64,000 nucleotides of DNA. Origin: Folioceros fuciformis. Lineage: Eukaryota > Anthocerotophyta > Anthocerotopsida > Anthocerotales. Positions within the stretch are counted from its first letter, which is position 1, and every line of letters starts with the position of its first letter. The notes below the pieces were generated by a model that saw only the letters and a list, made by a program, of their open reading frames with translations, made no database searches and had not been told where the DNA came from. Positions 13,101-25,545 of this stretch are shown here, in pieces. A program made the translations under genes and the position numbers. The stretch covers positions 1 to 64,000 of the forward strand of contig JBNGIO010004204.1 in assembly GCA_049999805.1 (NCBI GenBank). The letters are read 5' to 3'.

Positions 13101-13417
13101 TGCTCTCCACTCTGGCTTCCCCGTTCAAGAACTTCGCGGTGGTGACGGGGGCCGAGACGCTCTCCATCCACCCGACCAACGAGGAGTACATTGGCACGCG
13201 GAACCAGGACAATTGGACCTCCGACCCCGAGCTGCTGGAAGCCTTCCGCCTCTGGGGCGAGGATCTGCGGCGAATCGAGCGCAATATCGAGGATCGAAAT
13301 GCCGACCCCTCTCTGCACCACAGGACTGGCCCCGCCCGCATGCCCTACACCCTGCTTTATCCCTCGTCTGGCCCGGGCGTCACCGGCAGAGGCGTGCCCT
13401 ACAGTTTGTGTGCGTAG
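10192..13417 (+). CDS. LOX: Lipoxygenase, plastid 13-LOX-like, with unusual iron ligands (5 exons)
   Basis: Dioxygenase that adds O2 to polyunsaturated fatty acids, the first step of oxylipin/jasmonate-type synthesis. Exons 10192-10621, 10729-11009, 11129-11672, 11807-11892 and 12026-13417 join in frame to 910 aa, the usual size of plastid LOX. The first about 50 residues are Gly/Arg/Ser-rich and could be a transit peptide. An N-terminal PLAT/LH2 domain follows (about 60-220), then the catalytic domain with YLPKDTP, NDLGNP, PYPRR, RTGRPP and PRDERY. Iron ligands by family alignment are His568 and His573 (HELVTHW), His762, position 766 and the C-terminal carboxylate. Position 766 is His (HAAVHYGQ) where plant LOXs have Asn, and the protein ends SLCA where nearly all plant LOXs end in Ile. 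The stereo-control ('Coffa') position is Ala623, expected for S-products. Activity and regiospecificity cannot be read from sequence. Confidence 0.94.
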
Positions 13418-15717
13418 GCCATAGCCAAGCCTGTCCTTGTTTGGAAAGACGCATTGGGTGCTCTACTACTTTTTGTGCCGCTCTCTGGGAGTAACTATGT
13501 ACAGCATGCAGAGCCTGCGGTTGTGACAACCTGCAGAGCTGGCGTCGTTGATGATGCAAGTATTGCAGGCTCTGATCCGAACTGCGACTGTCCGTGTTTT
13601 TAGCCTCATGTACGTATTTGTAATACAGTAGCTGGCCAGCTGTGCATGTCTGCGATTTCCACTTCACAAGAAAGCAACAGGTTAAAGACTTTGTTTTTCG
13701 TTCATATGCGCTGATTGAGCCTTCAAATACGCTGCCTTGGTGCGCAGAGACGGAAATTTCGGTGCCCCTCCAAATCCGGCCAGGATAGATGCCTTAGTCG
13801 TGCCCAGCTTGAGAGCCAATCCAAACGACAAGAATCCAAACGGCAAACGAGATACACAATTCAAATCGGTGACAGGCGTATGGGCCATGGAGCCGTGGAC
13901 GGAGTGTAGAGGTGGGTGTTGTTGCGGAGAGTTTCGGAGCTGCGCAGTTGCAGAGGCTTGCGATAGAATAAGCCCGCGTCCTCGCTCGTGTCTTCGTGGC
14001 AGCGGTGACCGTCCGCCCGGCTCCGGGCTTCTAGATCTGATGTTACATTGCTGATGAATGAATGGCATTGACGAGTAGCTTTATTCACGAGACTTGAGCT
14101 CTTGTTGGCTTGTTGTGGTACTGAAGGCGAGCTTGAATTCTGCTGAGCGACGCTGCGCGCCTTCAGTTTCTGGAAAGCTGGCTGGCCAGCGCCAACATAG
14201 CCGCCAACTACTGTGAGCAGACTCTGCCTGAGGAGAGCGTCCCAGACGTGACTTGAAGGCTGCTGGTCGGCCGCGGACGCCTCCAGGCTTGCCAGCAGCA
14301 TTTCCACCCCGCGCTCAAGCGAAGAGGCTCTAAACAGCTTTGTGCAGGCCCATTTTCTCCTTCGATCTCCGTGCCAAGTAGGATGAAGCGTTGTGGTTTG
14401 CTTGCATTTCTTTTAATTAGAAACCTTAAAGATTGTCTGAGAATCATCGTTTTATTTGTGTTCTACGAACCTTCCGGACCATCGCCTCCATCGCCTAGGT
14501 AGTTTTTAGGTTCATGGCATCTAAAGCTTTGAGGTTGAAGACGGTCACCTTTAGTGGATTCTGGCACCTCTTAGGTATAGATGAAAACTAGGAGTGCCGG
14601 ATTTAAGAGTGCATTCACAGGTTCTAGGAACTAGGTCTTCCAATTAGTTTTTCTCCATTTAAAATATATAAAACTTTATTTAAAAATATGTAGGGTTTAG
14701 AGTAGAATATATTATGAATATTATAGATTTATATTATTCATATTTTGAATTATAGATTCTACAAAAAAAATCTTGGCTTTCTTGGAATCTTTGAAATCCT
14801 ACTTCTACAAGCCTTACATAAGTTCTGAAGCCATCCCTTTCCCAAAAGGCTTACTTTAACACTAAAGGAATGTGAGGCGTAAGTAGAAGAAGCCTAACTA
14901 TATAAAACGCTAGACGCAAGCAAAATATCCTCAATTTGAAACATCATGGACATCACAGTCCAGAAGGAAAAAGGATGGAGGCGTAAAGAAGAAGTGCGGG
15001 TAATGAAGGAAATGTGGGCAATATAATTTAGGAGTTTTGAAAATCATGGTACAATGAGCCAACGTCTCACTAGCCCTAAGTCGCTAACCGATCGAACAAA
15101 AGTACACGCATTCTATAGACATCAGTGCCCACAATATGTTGATTGGATGTGGAAGTAAACGCGTCCACGATTTGTACATGGACGGAAAGACACTTGCCGA
15201 TCCTTAGCCAACAGTAAAGACCACCCGAATAGGTCCTAATAACTCGCGTAAGGAGTCCACACAACCAAGGCGAGGGTAAGTTGAAGGATGATAACACGTT
15301 GGCCACGCTAACGTAGCATCACCGTGTTGATGAAAGCGAAGGCACATCCAACTCCTAGTCCCACTACATTTACTCTCTTCTAGCTCAAACGGACCAGGCA
15401 ACAAGCGATCCAGAGCAATGTGATGAAAGCAGGCCGACAGTACTATGTAACAGGGTACAGCCAAAACGGTATGAAACAAGGCAGGCAGGCAAGTTCATTT
15501 GGCGGGACAGGAGTTTAGGCCAACAACTTCGATGAGTTTACTCATTCGAAGCTATGTCAGGCAGGTGTGGGAAAACCAGGAGGAGGATTGCAACCCAGTG
15601 CCATGAGGCTTGCCACGACGCGACTGCGATTAGTCACATACACCCCACCCCAGGCTTGCCTTTTTCTTTTTTTTACCTTTCCACGGGAAGAGCCCATCTT
15701 CCCCATGAAGTCATGCA
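13418..15717. other. Intergenic region between LOX and SPIKE1 3' ends
   Basis: Convergent 3' flanks. 14640-14780 is very AT-rich. A minus-strand open frame (about 13861-14307) has no ATG at its start, only an internal one at 14301, and no domain I recognise. No complete mobile element or RNA gene is seen. Confidence 0.55.
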
Positions 15718-18700
15718 TCACAGCTCCGACAGAATGGCTGGGATATAATGAGACAACTCCGCAGTGAGTGACTGAAATCCATTCACCAGTTGAGAGTGAA
15801 AGTCTTGATCTTCTTCCCCAATCATCCTAGCATGGACGCGAATGGCACGTTTACACACACCCATGAACTCCAATAATGCCTGAATCAGCTGCTGCAGTTC
15901 TTGAGACCGTAATCTCAAAGATGGCTCGTCAGACAGAAACGCTGTACATACACCCAGCACCCCACTATTCACCTGGACCACATTAAACATGAGTCTATTA
16001 GCCAGCCAACCACACTCAAGATATACAATATCCTGTTCTCCAGAACAAGGAGACAAGATCCTTACCTGAACTGCTACACTCCCTTGCAAAATCCGCTGGA
16101 GGCTCTGTAACCGAGGCAGCTGATCACCTTCCGCACTCCTTGGTTCATCCAGTTCGCCCACCAGTGCAGCAGTCCTTGTTTCAATCATCCCAATTGCATT
16201 CTCGATCGGTGAAAACTCTCGGGATTCTGATTTCGTAACGATGAGTCTATTGACAAGTGCAGGAAAAGACCCCTCTGTTTGCACGACGGTCCTCCTTTTC
16301 CACTGGTCTTCCAATCCACCCTGCGTTCGCCCGTTCTTCGTGAAAGGAGTGTCAAACAGGAAGCGGTCGAATACACGAGCACTCACATGTCCTGTGATTT
16401 GTCCCGAAAGCCGCTCCCTTCGACTCTCCAGGTCTTCATTTTCTGTCACTGGGTCCACCGAGGTAATCTGTAGATAACAGACCCCAGGCTGGAGCTCCTC
16501 GGCATTAACCTGTCGGGAGTCTGGAATAATGTGTAATGTCAAATCACTATCTAACCTAGATTCATATATGTGTCCTAGCTTCTCCATTATATCCCCAAGT
16601 CGTACATCACGAGCCTCCCTATATACATACTCCTTGCGGTTCAGCTTACCAAATCGCTCTCCATAGAAGCCTACTCTATAGTAAGTGGCATCAATAAATG
16701 GGATGGGGCTCGACTCCTGGTCAAGGATCGACTCATAAATGCTGGTGAGAGAAGTATGGCATTTAGATAGCTGCCCATACGCATGCCGACTCTTGTGAAC
16801 TGGAATGATCAGCTCCAATATACCAGCGCAGAAGTGAAACAGCTCAGCTTGGACAAACAGCTTGTTTGCTAATTGCAAGTACTTCACAGCAGAATCTACA
16901 GTCAACTTTGAAGCACCATAACCTTCCACCTCTGCTGCAGCTGCCTCCGATGTAATTTGATCACTGAGCATGGGACATATTCGCCGAAGAGCCTCTACAT
17001 GCTCCTTTCCCCATACAGCATCTTTACGCCCCACCAGTGCCTGAGAAAAAAACATGTGCCGACGTCAAAACCCTTGTCACTGAGGATGACAGCAACATTT
17101 TAGTCAAGCTAGGATACAATTGAACAACCTGCATAATAACGCCTGCAACAGCAACAGCACACTGAGCTGCTTCAGCCCATGACTGCATTTCCTGATGAGC
17201 ATCACAAAGGTGAAGGAGCCACATAATGTGAAGATCAGGAACATGCGCATATGCCCATGCCAAACTGTGGTAGCTCTCAGCTGTAGCGTACTTATCAATG
17301 GCCATCATCGGTCCCTGCAATTCCATGACGATGTGTGATCAAGGAGGTGCACAGTGAAAAGTGAAATCGAAACACGGCTGAAAACAATCATGAGCATCTC
17401 CAGAAGTAGGCACCAGAAGGGCATGCTCCACAGCCGCCTCTAAAGCTTTTTTCAGAGTTTCAGATAGCTCGACAACTTCAGACCACCGCCACCTGTTGTC
17501 CAGAGCACCATCTGGCCCAGTCTCTAAGGTATTCTCGCTCAGACCACATTCTTTCAAAACTTCTTGGCTGATGTCCTTCTGAGCCATTTCCTGCAAGGAC
17601 TTTCGGAGTCGACGTGCCTCACCACTTTCCTCCAGACTACCATCAGATCTCATTTGGGTTACTTGTACATCAGACATAAGCTCCGATAACGTGATACTCA
17701 GCATCACCCGCAACCTCACTGTGTGCTTGAAAAAGTAAAAGGAATTCTGCAGACCAATCAGAGCCAACCCTGTACGAACATTAGCTCACTATACAATTAC
17801 AGGACTGCATGGAGGCTTTTCACGGCAGAGATCAGCAATGTAAGGCATATCCACAATTGACTTACCCTAACAAGAATCTGAAGCCCTACCACTGCCCTCC
17901 TGCGAATAGATTCATTTCGGAACACAGCCAATCGCAATAAGTGAAAAGCAATTTGTTTCAGAAAACGATCATTTTCGTGACCCATAAGTATTGCTCCATG
18001 ACGACTGAGGAGATTGTGAAATACTGGAACGAATGCCTTCCAGAACACCAGAGGCTGACTACGACTCAGAAAGCCGGTGAAAAGTGCTGTGATACAGTCC
18101 AGCTTGTCAAAATCCGTCAAAATACTCTGAGATGATGCCGCATCAGTGAACTTCTCCGCGACCTCTAAAACCTGAAGGCTAACAGATGCACTGAGATTCT
18201 CCTCCCAGAGTTCCTACAGCAAAACATACGCACTTCGCTCAATGACATTCATGCAGGATATTTTATGTAGCTGTGGAGACAAGAATATTTCAAAAAGGAA
18301 GCAAAGGAAACTGCTGACAGTTCATCTCATCAGGCAAAGTTCACCCCACAGTTCACATGTCCAAGAGCATACCAGCTTCTGCCGATGAACTGGGTGTAGG
18401 CTCTCACGAAGGGCCCTGTTGGCAGGACCTCGTCTCGAAGACTGAGCTTGAGCTAATGCTTCACGAAGGGAATATGGCTGGTTTGGAGAGGACATATGTG
18501 GGCTCATTTTCTTCCACACTAGTCCAGTTTCAGGAGTTGACTGAGGCTGCATCCACTGGTCAGGGAATTGTCAGTTAGCTACGTAGGAAAAATTATCATT
18601 CGTGAGACCACCTACGCAGAGGACGAATAAGAAATACACACCCTGACTTCTAGACGTGCAGCCTCTGAAAAATATGCATGTATTGCTGGAGATAAAATCT

Positions 18701-21700
18701 CAGAATATCTTGGCGAGTTCCCTCCTTCACCCTCTTGAGGTTGAGAAACAGGTCCAGCGACCGAGATTTCAATACCTGCTCTCCTATGCTGGAGTCCAAC
18801 CACCGCAAGAACAAATTACAGATTGCCCCTTTCACGTGTTCCATGTATACAGGAAAGGGGTAGTCCAGTCGAATCATACAACAGTGCATACAAATTGCAA
18901 CCCGCACATTTTAAAAGTGAAGCAACCATCACATTACCTCAAACAGTACAAGGCATTCTTCCATAAGCTTGAAGAATAGTCTGGTTCGTGCAACACTTTG
19001 CTGCCAGGCTTTGGTCAACGATGGATCATCCAGATGCCGGATGATTTGCAGAACACAGAGTAGCACCTCCCGCTTCTCGGAAGAACTCAGATTGTAAAAG
19101 ACAGGCATCTCATCCAAGATCTGCATCACAGTAAAATGAGTCCGCAGACAGGAGGAATCTTCCTACCCAACCGATGCACACTGACGTAAACCTTCATCCA
19201 TGTAACATCGTATACGTACCAAGCCAATCAAGGGGAAGTAGAGCTGCGCAATGTAGAGCTTGTCTTCCAGCTTTTGGTACCTCACATCGTACTCATGCTT
19301 CGCCATAAGCACAACAAGAATGCGGGCAGCCTGTTCCATGGACAACAGTGGAAATCATGGCAGAAATTATCAATGCACGTGGCTCCAATGGGGTTTGACA
19401 CTAAGCACAAGGATCCAAGGTGACTGTCCTTCAAACCAAATATTCAAATTCTAAATCCAGCACACCCAGAGGGAGACAGCACGGCACAGCACAGACATTG
19501 TACCTTCGATCTTTGATTCAGATCTTCATGATCCCAAGTCAAGAAAAGCTCCTGCATGAGCACAGACGCCAAGTAGTTCCTGCAAAAGGGCTACGATCAG
19601 AACACGCTGTGCTGCACAGCATTGAAGTCTAAGTTGCAAAAACACTCACCTCTCTGAGGGATCCCTGCCAGGCATCTCGACAAACAAATCATGGTCGCAA
19701 ACAATGCGCAAAAACAAAAGCTTGCATTCGTGGAGCACTGGTTGACATATACCGGTGAACTTGTCAAAGTACAATGCCACCTGCGATATTCAAGGAGTTC
19801 AGCAACAGTTTTGAAAGGGTTTAACCTGGATAGGGTGTTGCACTTGCTCCACAAAGAATAACTCACCAGCTCAAAAACCTGACGAGGATCAATAACAGAA
19901 AGCAAATCATAGCAGAAAAATGCCAGGCTGCTATTTAGACGCCTTGCAAGGTTGAGGCCCTTCTTGCAACGTTCATGAACTTCAGTCAGCAAGCAGTCAT
20001 ACAGCTGCCAGATGCACTTGAATACTTCTTCTTTAAGCTGCAGTGGGGGAATATCTTCTCCTGAATCATAGTTCACCAACAGGCAAGCGTGTCAGATGAT
20101 GAAGCCAGACAGAAGATTACTCGATGTGAATCCACATGTGACCAGTTCACCCTACCAGACAACTGGTGGTCTGGAAAAGCTCGAGCTTGCTCAAGAGCCA
20201 TGGACTTGACAATGATCTCCAAAAACACCCATGCCATTGATAAAACGTCATCATAAACAGGACCCACTCTGTAACCTTTCGCCTGATGAACCACACCACT
20301 AGCATGAGCAACACTGTTTGAAAATTGATGCTGCGTCCACTTAAATTGACTCCTGAATCTAGCAACTGGAAATGAGGACTTCAACTCAACAATTCCGCCA
20401 TACCTTGCTTCTTGCTAAGCTCCTCCAGACACTGCAAAGGCCAGGGTAGACAGGAGCTTGACTACCATCAAAATCATCGAAGGCAAAATCAATATATTGG
20501 ACCAAATATCGGTTGCGCTCAGCTCCATCAGTTGATTCCTGCTGTACTCTGCATATAACCGCAAACAGCAATCTTTATTTTAACAACGTCTAAGCAGGCA
20601 GAAAAGAGTCATGCTTCCTTCAACCTGGAAATTAGGAGAAAGTACCTGGTCAGAATGTTCACCATGGCACGGAATGCAGCAACCTGAAATTAAGTTGGAG
20701 AACGATCATTAGGTCGACAGTGCCAAACAATGCGGTATTCAAAATCTCACAGGCCAAACAATTCATGGTTCGGAGAGAGGATACCTGGAGTGTCTCCCCA
20801 CCGTCTGCAATCATCCTTAGGAGCATGTTCATAGTTGGTTGGAGGAACTGCAGCATTGCAGTTGGGTCCACCCCCTTTAGGCTATTGATGGCCTGTATGT
20901 GTGACCACAAACCCTGACGTTAGATTATGCAATGTCAAAAAGTAGAAATTCGTTTCTGCTAATCTCAGAAGGAGGTACAAACCTCAAGGAGCTCTGACCC
21001 CCATGGAGGACTTGTTCGGAGGACATGACGATCATACTCTGAAAAAAATTCCCGTATCTTTTCATTCACAGGATAGAGTGATGAGCAAAGTCGAAGACGT
21101 AACTTAAAAACAGCTCGAGCATCTTCCAGATAGTCCATCTTCTCCTGTAAAAGCAGCAGCAAACGATACTAGAAGGCTGAGCTTAAGTAATACTTCGATA
21201 CTGGCAGATAGTTGAACATGTTACCTTCACAGATTCCTGCAAATAATGTGGAAGCAGATCCCTGCTGATAACCAGACTGCCGTCAGCCCTGAGGACTCTG
21301 CAATACCAAGGGGCAAGCACTCAGTTGGAAGTCACAGAGAGCTCTTGGACAACAAACGGATGGCTTCTTTACAAATTACTGCACGGGAACAAACGTCACC
21401 AAAAAACAGCCACAACAGATAACTGGTAGAACTCACTGAGCGCCCATGGAGAGAGGAAGAACTGAGTAGCCCACCACAACCTGCAAAGAGACCCAAAAAA
21501 GAGATTCTCGGCCAAAAGAAAATGGAACAAGGAACCAAAGTACCTTAGCAAGACTAGAAGAGAGCCACACACTCAGCATGCACATGGTGGCAGGTATGGA
21601 ACAAGTTGCAGGTGATAGGCAGTACTGACCGGCTTTGGAGCCTCCAACTTCATTTGAAGATCAACATGAAAGAAGGTGAACAAGAGATGGTGATGAGGAG

Positions 21701-24700
21701 TGAGAATGGCAGGCAGCTGCACTTTAAACTCATCATGAAATTGTGCAGTTCGAGTGTTCACAGCAATCTGTGAATGGGCACTCCTCTGCATGGCTATACC
21801 ATTACCACTCCTGGAATAGAAGGCCTGCATCAATACAATATCGATTTTAGCAGCGGGCAATCCAGAATGACAAAACAGAATAGCAGACAGACAAAGCAAC
21901 AGATGATCCTCATCCATACAAGAAGGGGAGGCTTCTTCAGATCAGCATCATCTTTTCGTAGCTCCACACGTATGAACAGATTGCGCTTTTTGCTCAAGTG
22001 CACGGAGAGGGGATAGACGAACAAGCAATGCACAAGCTGAGTGAGCGGCTCATTCTTTGTGAGCACTCGAAATTCCAGCGCTGCAAACTGCAGAGACATT
22101 TAACAGCAATAAGCATGTGTTGCCAGAAGTAAGAAAGCCACAATGATCGATCAGGGCACTAGGAATGCAGGTGCATCTGCAAAGATAAACCTACATCAGC
22201 TCCTGCAGTATCATGCATCATTTGGGTGGTGTCAGGTTCCACCCGATCAACTTCTGTTTGTTGCCCTCCATTTTGACTTTTCCGTCCAGATCCATGCCTT
22301 ACTCGCCTTCCTGAGCCGATTTCCGACAGTCTGTCCTCCCCCTCAACAGACCCATTGCTGGACAATGTATCCATGTCAGGCTCCTCAATTGGAAGGCGTT
22401 CCACTTCGATAGTCAGCGTGCCCTTCACATGTTTGTGAACTTTGCGTTTTGGGTCCTTCAGAGATTAGAAGGACAGTGTCAACCTTAAGAACCCAATAAC
22501 CGTTAAGCTAAGGTCTGCATCACATCCATATTGGTGGACACTTGACACTACTTTGCAAGTTCTCAAGTATGGGCAGCATAACAGCTAAATCAAGTTGACA
22601 AAACTTCAGGCCTTGAACTACCTGAAGTGATTCTTCAGTGTAGCACTCCTTAACCCGGTTCATTGCTGATACTTCCACTATGGCAGAGGAATAGAGAGAA
22701 GCATTCTTGTTGGCAGATAGAGATCTTGCATCAAGATCCAAAGCAGAGTCAACCAGCCCTGAAATTCCTCCTCCAGGAGATGGAAGTGGACTGCTTGGCG
22801 AGTTGAAACCACCAATGATAGTTGAACTAGGGTCAAACAAGGGAATAAACGTCCAAGCAAAAGGTTCTCGGTACGGCATGATTCTCGCCCATACTTGCAG
22901 TTTCTGTTTTTCTCGTTCCATCAGATGCACCTGCAGACCATGGATGATGGTCATTGCTCCGATTCGTGGAACCCTATCATAAAAGAAAAGGCACCAGACG
23001 AGCCTGAAGCTCCATACACATTTCAAATGCATGCGACAAATCTACCAGACTTACAGGCTCCTTTCTAGAATATACTGAAGACGTTACTCCACCTTCCTCG
23101 GTGGCATGCTTTTCTAGCTGAATGAGAAAACATACTGAGGGTGATGGCATATCAAGTGTAAAAACTGCACGTCTTTCAGGTGGTGGCCCTTCCTGCCCCA
23201 AGTTCCAGGAAATAAGATTAACAAGGACGAACAAACAACAAAGCACCATGAAGAAAGAAGAACAACCAAGAAATTGAATCTCCTGCAGCTGAACTCACCT
23301 CCTGAAACTCATGAGGCAAGAACTGAAAGTAGAAGTCCTCTGATAATTTCTCCCGCTTCTCTCGATGATACAAGCTCAAGGTTCCATAGACCGGTTCAGC
23401 TTTACCACAAAACAGGAGGATGTCACTAAGAGTTGGTGAGTTGAGACCATGCCTGAAATTCCTAGCGGTTCTGAAAGAAGAGAAGGGAACACACCTAAGG
23501 GACCAGCCTGGAATTTTATACCCTTCAGTTTCACTGCCACTTTCAACGCACTGGGAACAAACCAATTCGTCAACAATAAGAACCCACATAAAACAATATT
23601 GGACCTCCATTTCTAATGGAAAGCAGGAAAGTGGGAAAGTTAAGCACGAACCTTGAGGATAAAGCTGAAGGAAGCTCGGGTATTCTCTGGCCAAACACTG
23701 TAGCTCTCTCAGACTCCCAGTTGTAGACAGGGTCATAGGCCGGAAGTGGAGACATGCCGAGATGCTGCATGACCACAAAGGCAAACACTTGAAGTTCGTA
23801 ATTGCAGCTAATGAACTATTGTCAAACGGTCAGATCTATCAAAAACCTGAAGGCACCTGCCCACAGACCTGACGACCATGATCCCCCCATTCTTTCCCTG
23901 GACAGAACCTTGCAAACTGAGGAGCAGTTCATGCCTGAAGATTTGCCAGGCTGCACGGTCTTGGTGATGCATCTCGTTACATGGAGAATGGGAGGCTCAA
24001 ATGAGTGCACTGCAGATCAACAACGTCCTTGTGTACAATTCTCAGCAGAAGAGCTTCCAGAGCTCAGGAGACGGGACTGGAGGTAGTCTAATTATTTGAA
24101 ACCCAGGGAGCCTTCAGAATGGCTGGGAATGGTGTATCGGCTCATAGGTCTTGGCCAATCCACATTTAGCGTCTTGACCCCGAATCAACCCCCAGGAATA
24201 AGTGACAATGTACAGCACTGCCCCCACATTTCTAATGGTTTATAGATGAAGCTCAGATGCGAGTTTAACTACGATGCCAACATTGAAGACGTTAGGGTTG
24301 CAAACAGGCACGAGAGGCTGTGAGGGGTGCTTTCATGTATCCAGCGGGTTTGAAATGAGAGAACATAAACCTTTGGCATCAATTTTCTGCGCCGGTGGTC
24401 AGCATCCCCATCATAGGAGTGCCTTCCAGATGTGCTCGGCTCCTCATCATCTGTGGTGTCTCCTGCCCTACCTAGCCTCAAATTTGAGAGTCGTTGCTCT
24501 GGACACGCTAACAGTGAAACGTCAGAAAGCTTCATTGGCCGAACAGCAACCCTGTTCCTTTGCTCCAGATAAACTTCGACCGACACAGCTAGACTCGAAG
24601 CACAGGATTCCGACGGCACAAAAGGAACCCATGATATTTCATCCAGAAGCTTACCCGTCTCAACGTCAGTATCAGGCCCCTCAAAAGTCTGAGTCTCGAA

Positions 24701-25021
24701 GATCGGAAGCGGGACACTTTCATAGTGACCGTATTTAAGGTCATCTTTCAGCCAATCTGCCTTGAAGCACTGGACCAACTCCCGCAGATGGGGCCATTGC
24801 TCCAGGTTCCCATTCAGCTTCAACAGAGAAAATGGTAACGCCGTCAGCTAAAGGTTCCAAGATTCCATGCTCTGAGACAGACCCAGTCATTAGAATGACA
24901 ACAAAACACAATCCACAATTTCAATGATGAGACTGACCAAGGGGTCAAGGGTAAGGCCAGGCGAGGAGAAAGGATGGGGAACGCGTCTAAATCGCTGCGT
25001 GCTCAACGCAGCGTCTGCCAT
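15718..25021 (-). CDS. SPK1: SPIKE1, DOCK-family guanine nucleotide exchange factor
   Basis: Single plant DOCK protein. It activates ROP GTPases and so steers actin and cell shape, in the cytoplasm and at ER exit sites. ATG at 25021 opens MADAALSTQRFRR, and a TGA at 15718-15720 follows SHYIPAILSEL, the conserved SPK1 C terminus. More than twenty short exons cover the family from end to end. Landmarks are EQWPHLRELVQC (about 24810-24770), FEGPDTD, EKLSEDFYFQ (about 23340), ATEEGGVTSSVYSRKEP (about 23060-23110), the DHR1/C2 segment RNLFIRVELRKDD (about 21950-21990), YRVGPVYDDVLSMAW (about 20240-20270), LPEIDE-type linkers, and the DHR2 GEF domain (about 17310-15718). Exons checked base by base are 17746-17414, 17314-17129, 17040-16066 and 15972-15718. 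A 93-nt stop-free intron splits DHR2 (listed separately). The full-length product should be near the usual 1,800-plus residues. I did not resolve every 5' exon boundary. Confidence 0.95.
15973..16065 (-). other. 93-nt stop-free intron in SPIKE1 DHR2 domain
   Basis: After ...GSVAVQ the minus strand has CAG|GTAAGG, and before VNSGVLG... it has GTCCAG|GTGAAT. The 93 bases between are open in frame (31 codons). The encoded residues have no counterpart in the known SPK1 family, where VAVQVNSG is continuous, so this is an intron. If retained, it would insert 31 residues without frameshift. Confidence 0.85.
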
Positions 25022-25488
25022 ATCCTGCAGGAAAGGCAGAAGAAAGATTCACGTCAGTCCGCACGGTAACTTCTCCTCCATTGCTGCAACTACAGATGGC
25101 CTCCACTCAAAATTTCAACCAGCTTACGAGGCACATCCAAGAGAGAAACGTTCCAAGCAACATTGTTGCTCAACCACACGGAGAAGAAAGCACGCAACGT
25201 CGAAAAGCTAGGCGGGCCACGTACAACGGTCACAGCGTCCGTACCTCTCAAAGCCTATTGACAGTCTAAACGATTCCTCGATAGCTGGTACATACTATAC
25301 GGTAAGCCATGTACGCTTGCGGCCTGGTATGGGCAAATTTCAGCATCGGTGTGCGTCACAGCATCGAGATTGGGCAAGCGTGGGGGCAAAGAGAGCGCGA
25401 GTACGTACTTCAAGAAACCGATACGCAGTAGATGAGGAGACTCGCTATGACAACATCTGCAAATGCTTTGCCGCTGGCAGAAGAGCAT

Positions 25489-25545
25489 ACGGCTCCAGCT
25501 CCAGCTCCTGCTCCAGCTCCAGCTCCAGCTCCCGCTTCAGCCTAC
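25489..25545 (+). repeat. CTCCAG hexamer microsatellite
   Basis: About eight to nine near-perfect copies of CTCCAG/CTCCTG in tandem. In different frames it reads as poly-Ser, or as Ala-Pro on the plus strand, which explains the low-complexity open frames here. Confidence 0.85.

Noticed and set aside
11927-13321. Long minus-strand open frame (464 codons) opposite the LOX last exon
   Set aside because: It is antisense to highly conserved LOX sequence. Its Val/Arg/His/Leu-rich composition is the usual mirror of GC-rich codons, and no domain is seen.
13861-14307. Minus-strand ORF downstream of LOX
   Set aside because: No start ATG at its beginning, no family recognised and no conserved motif. 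I could not separate it from chance.
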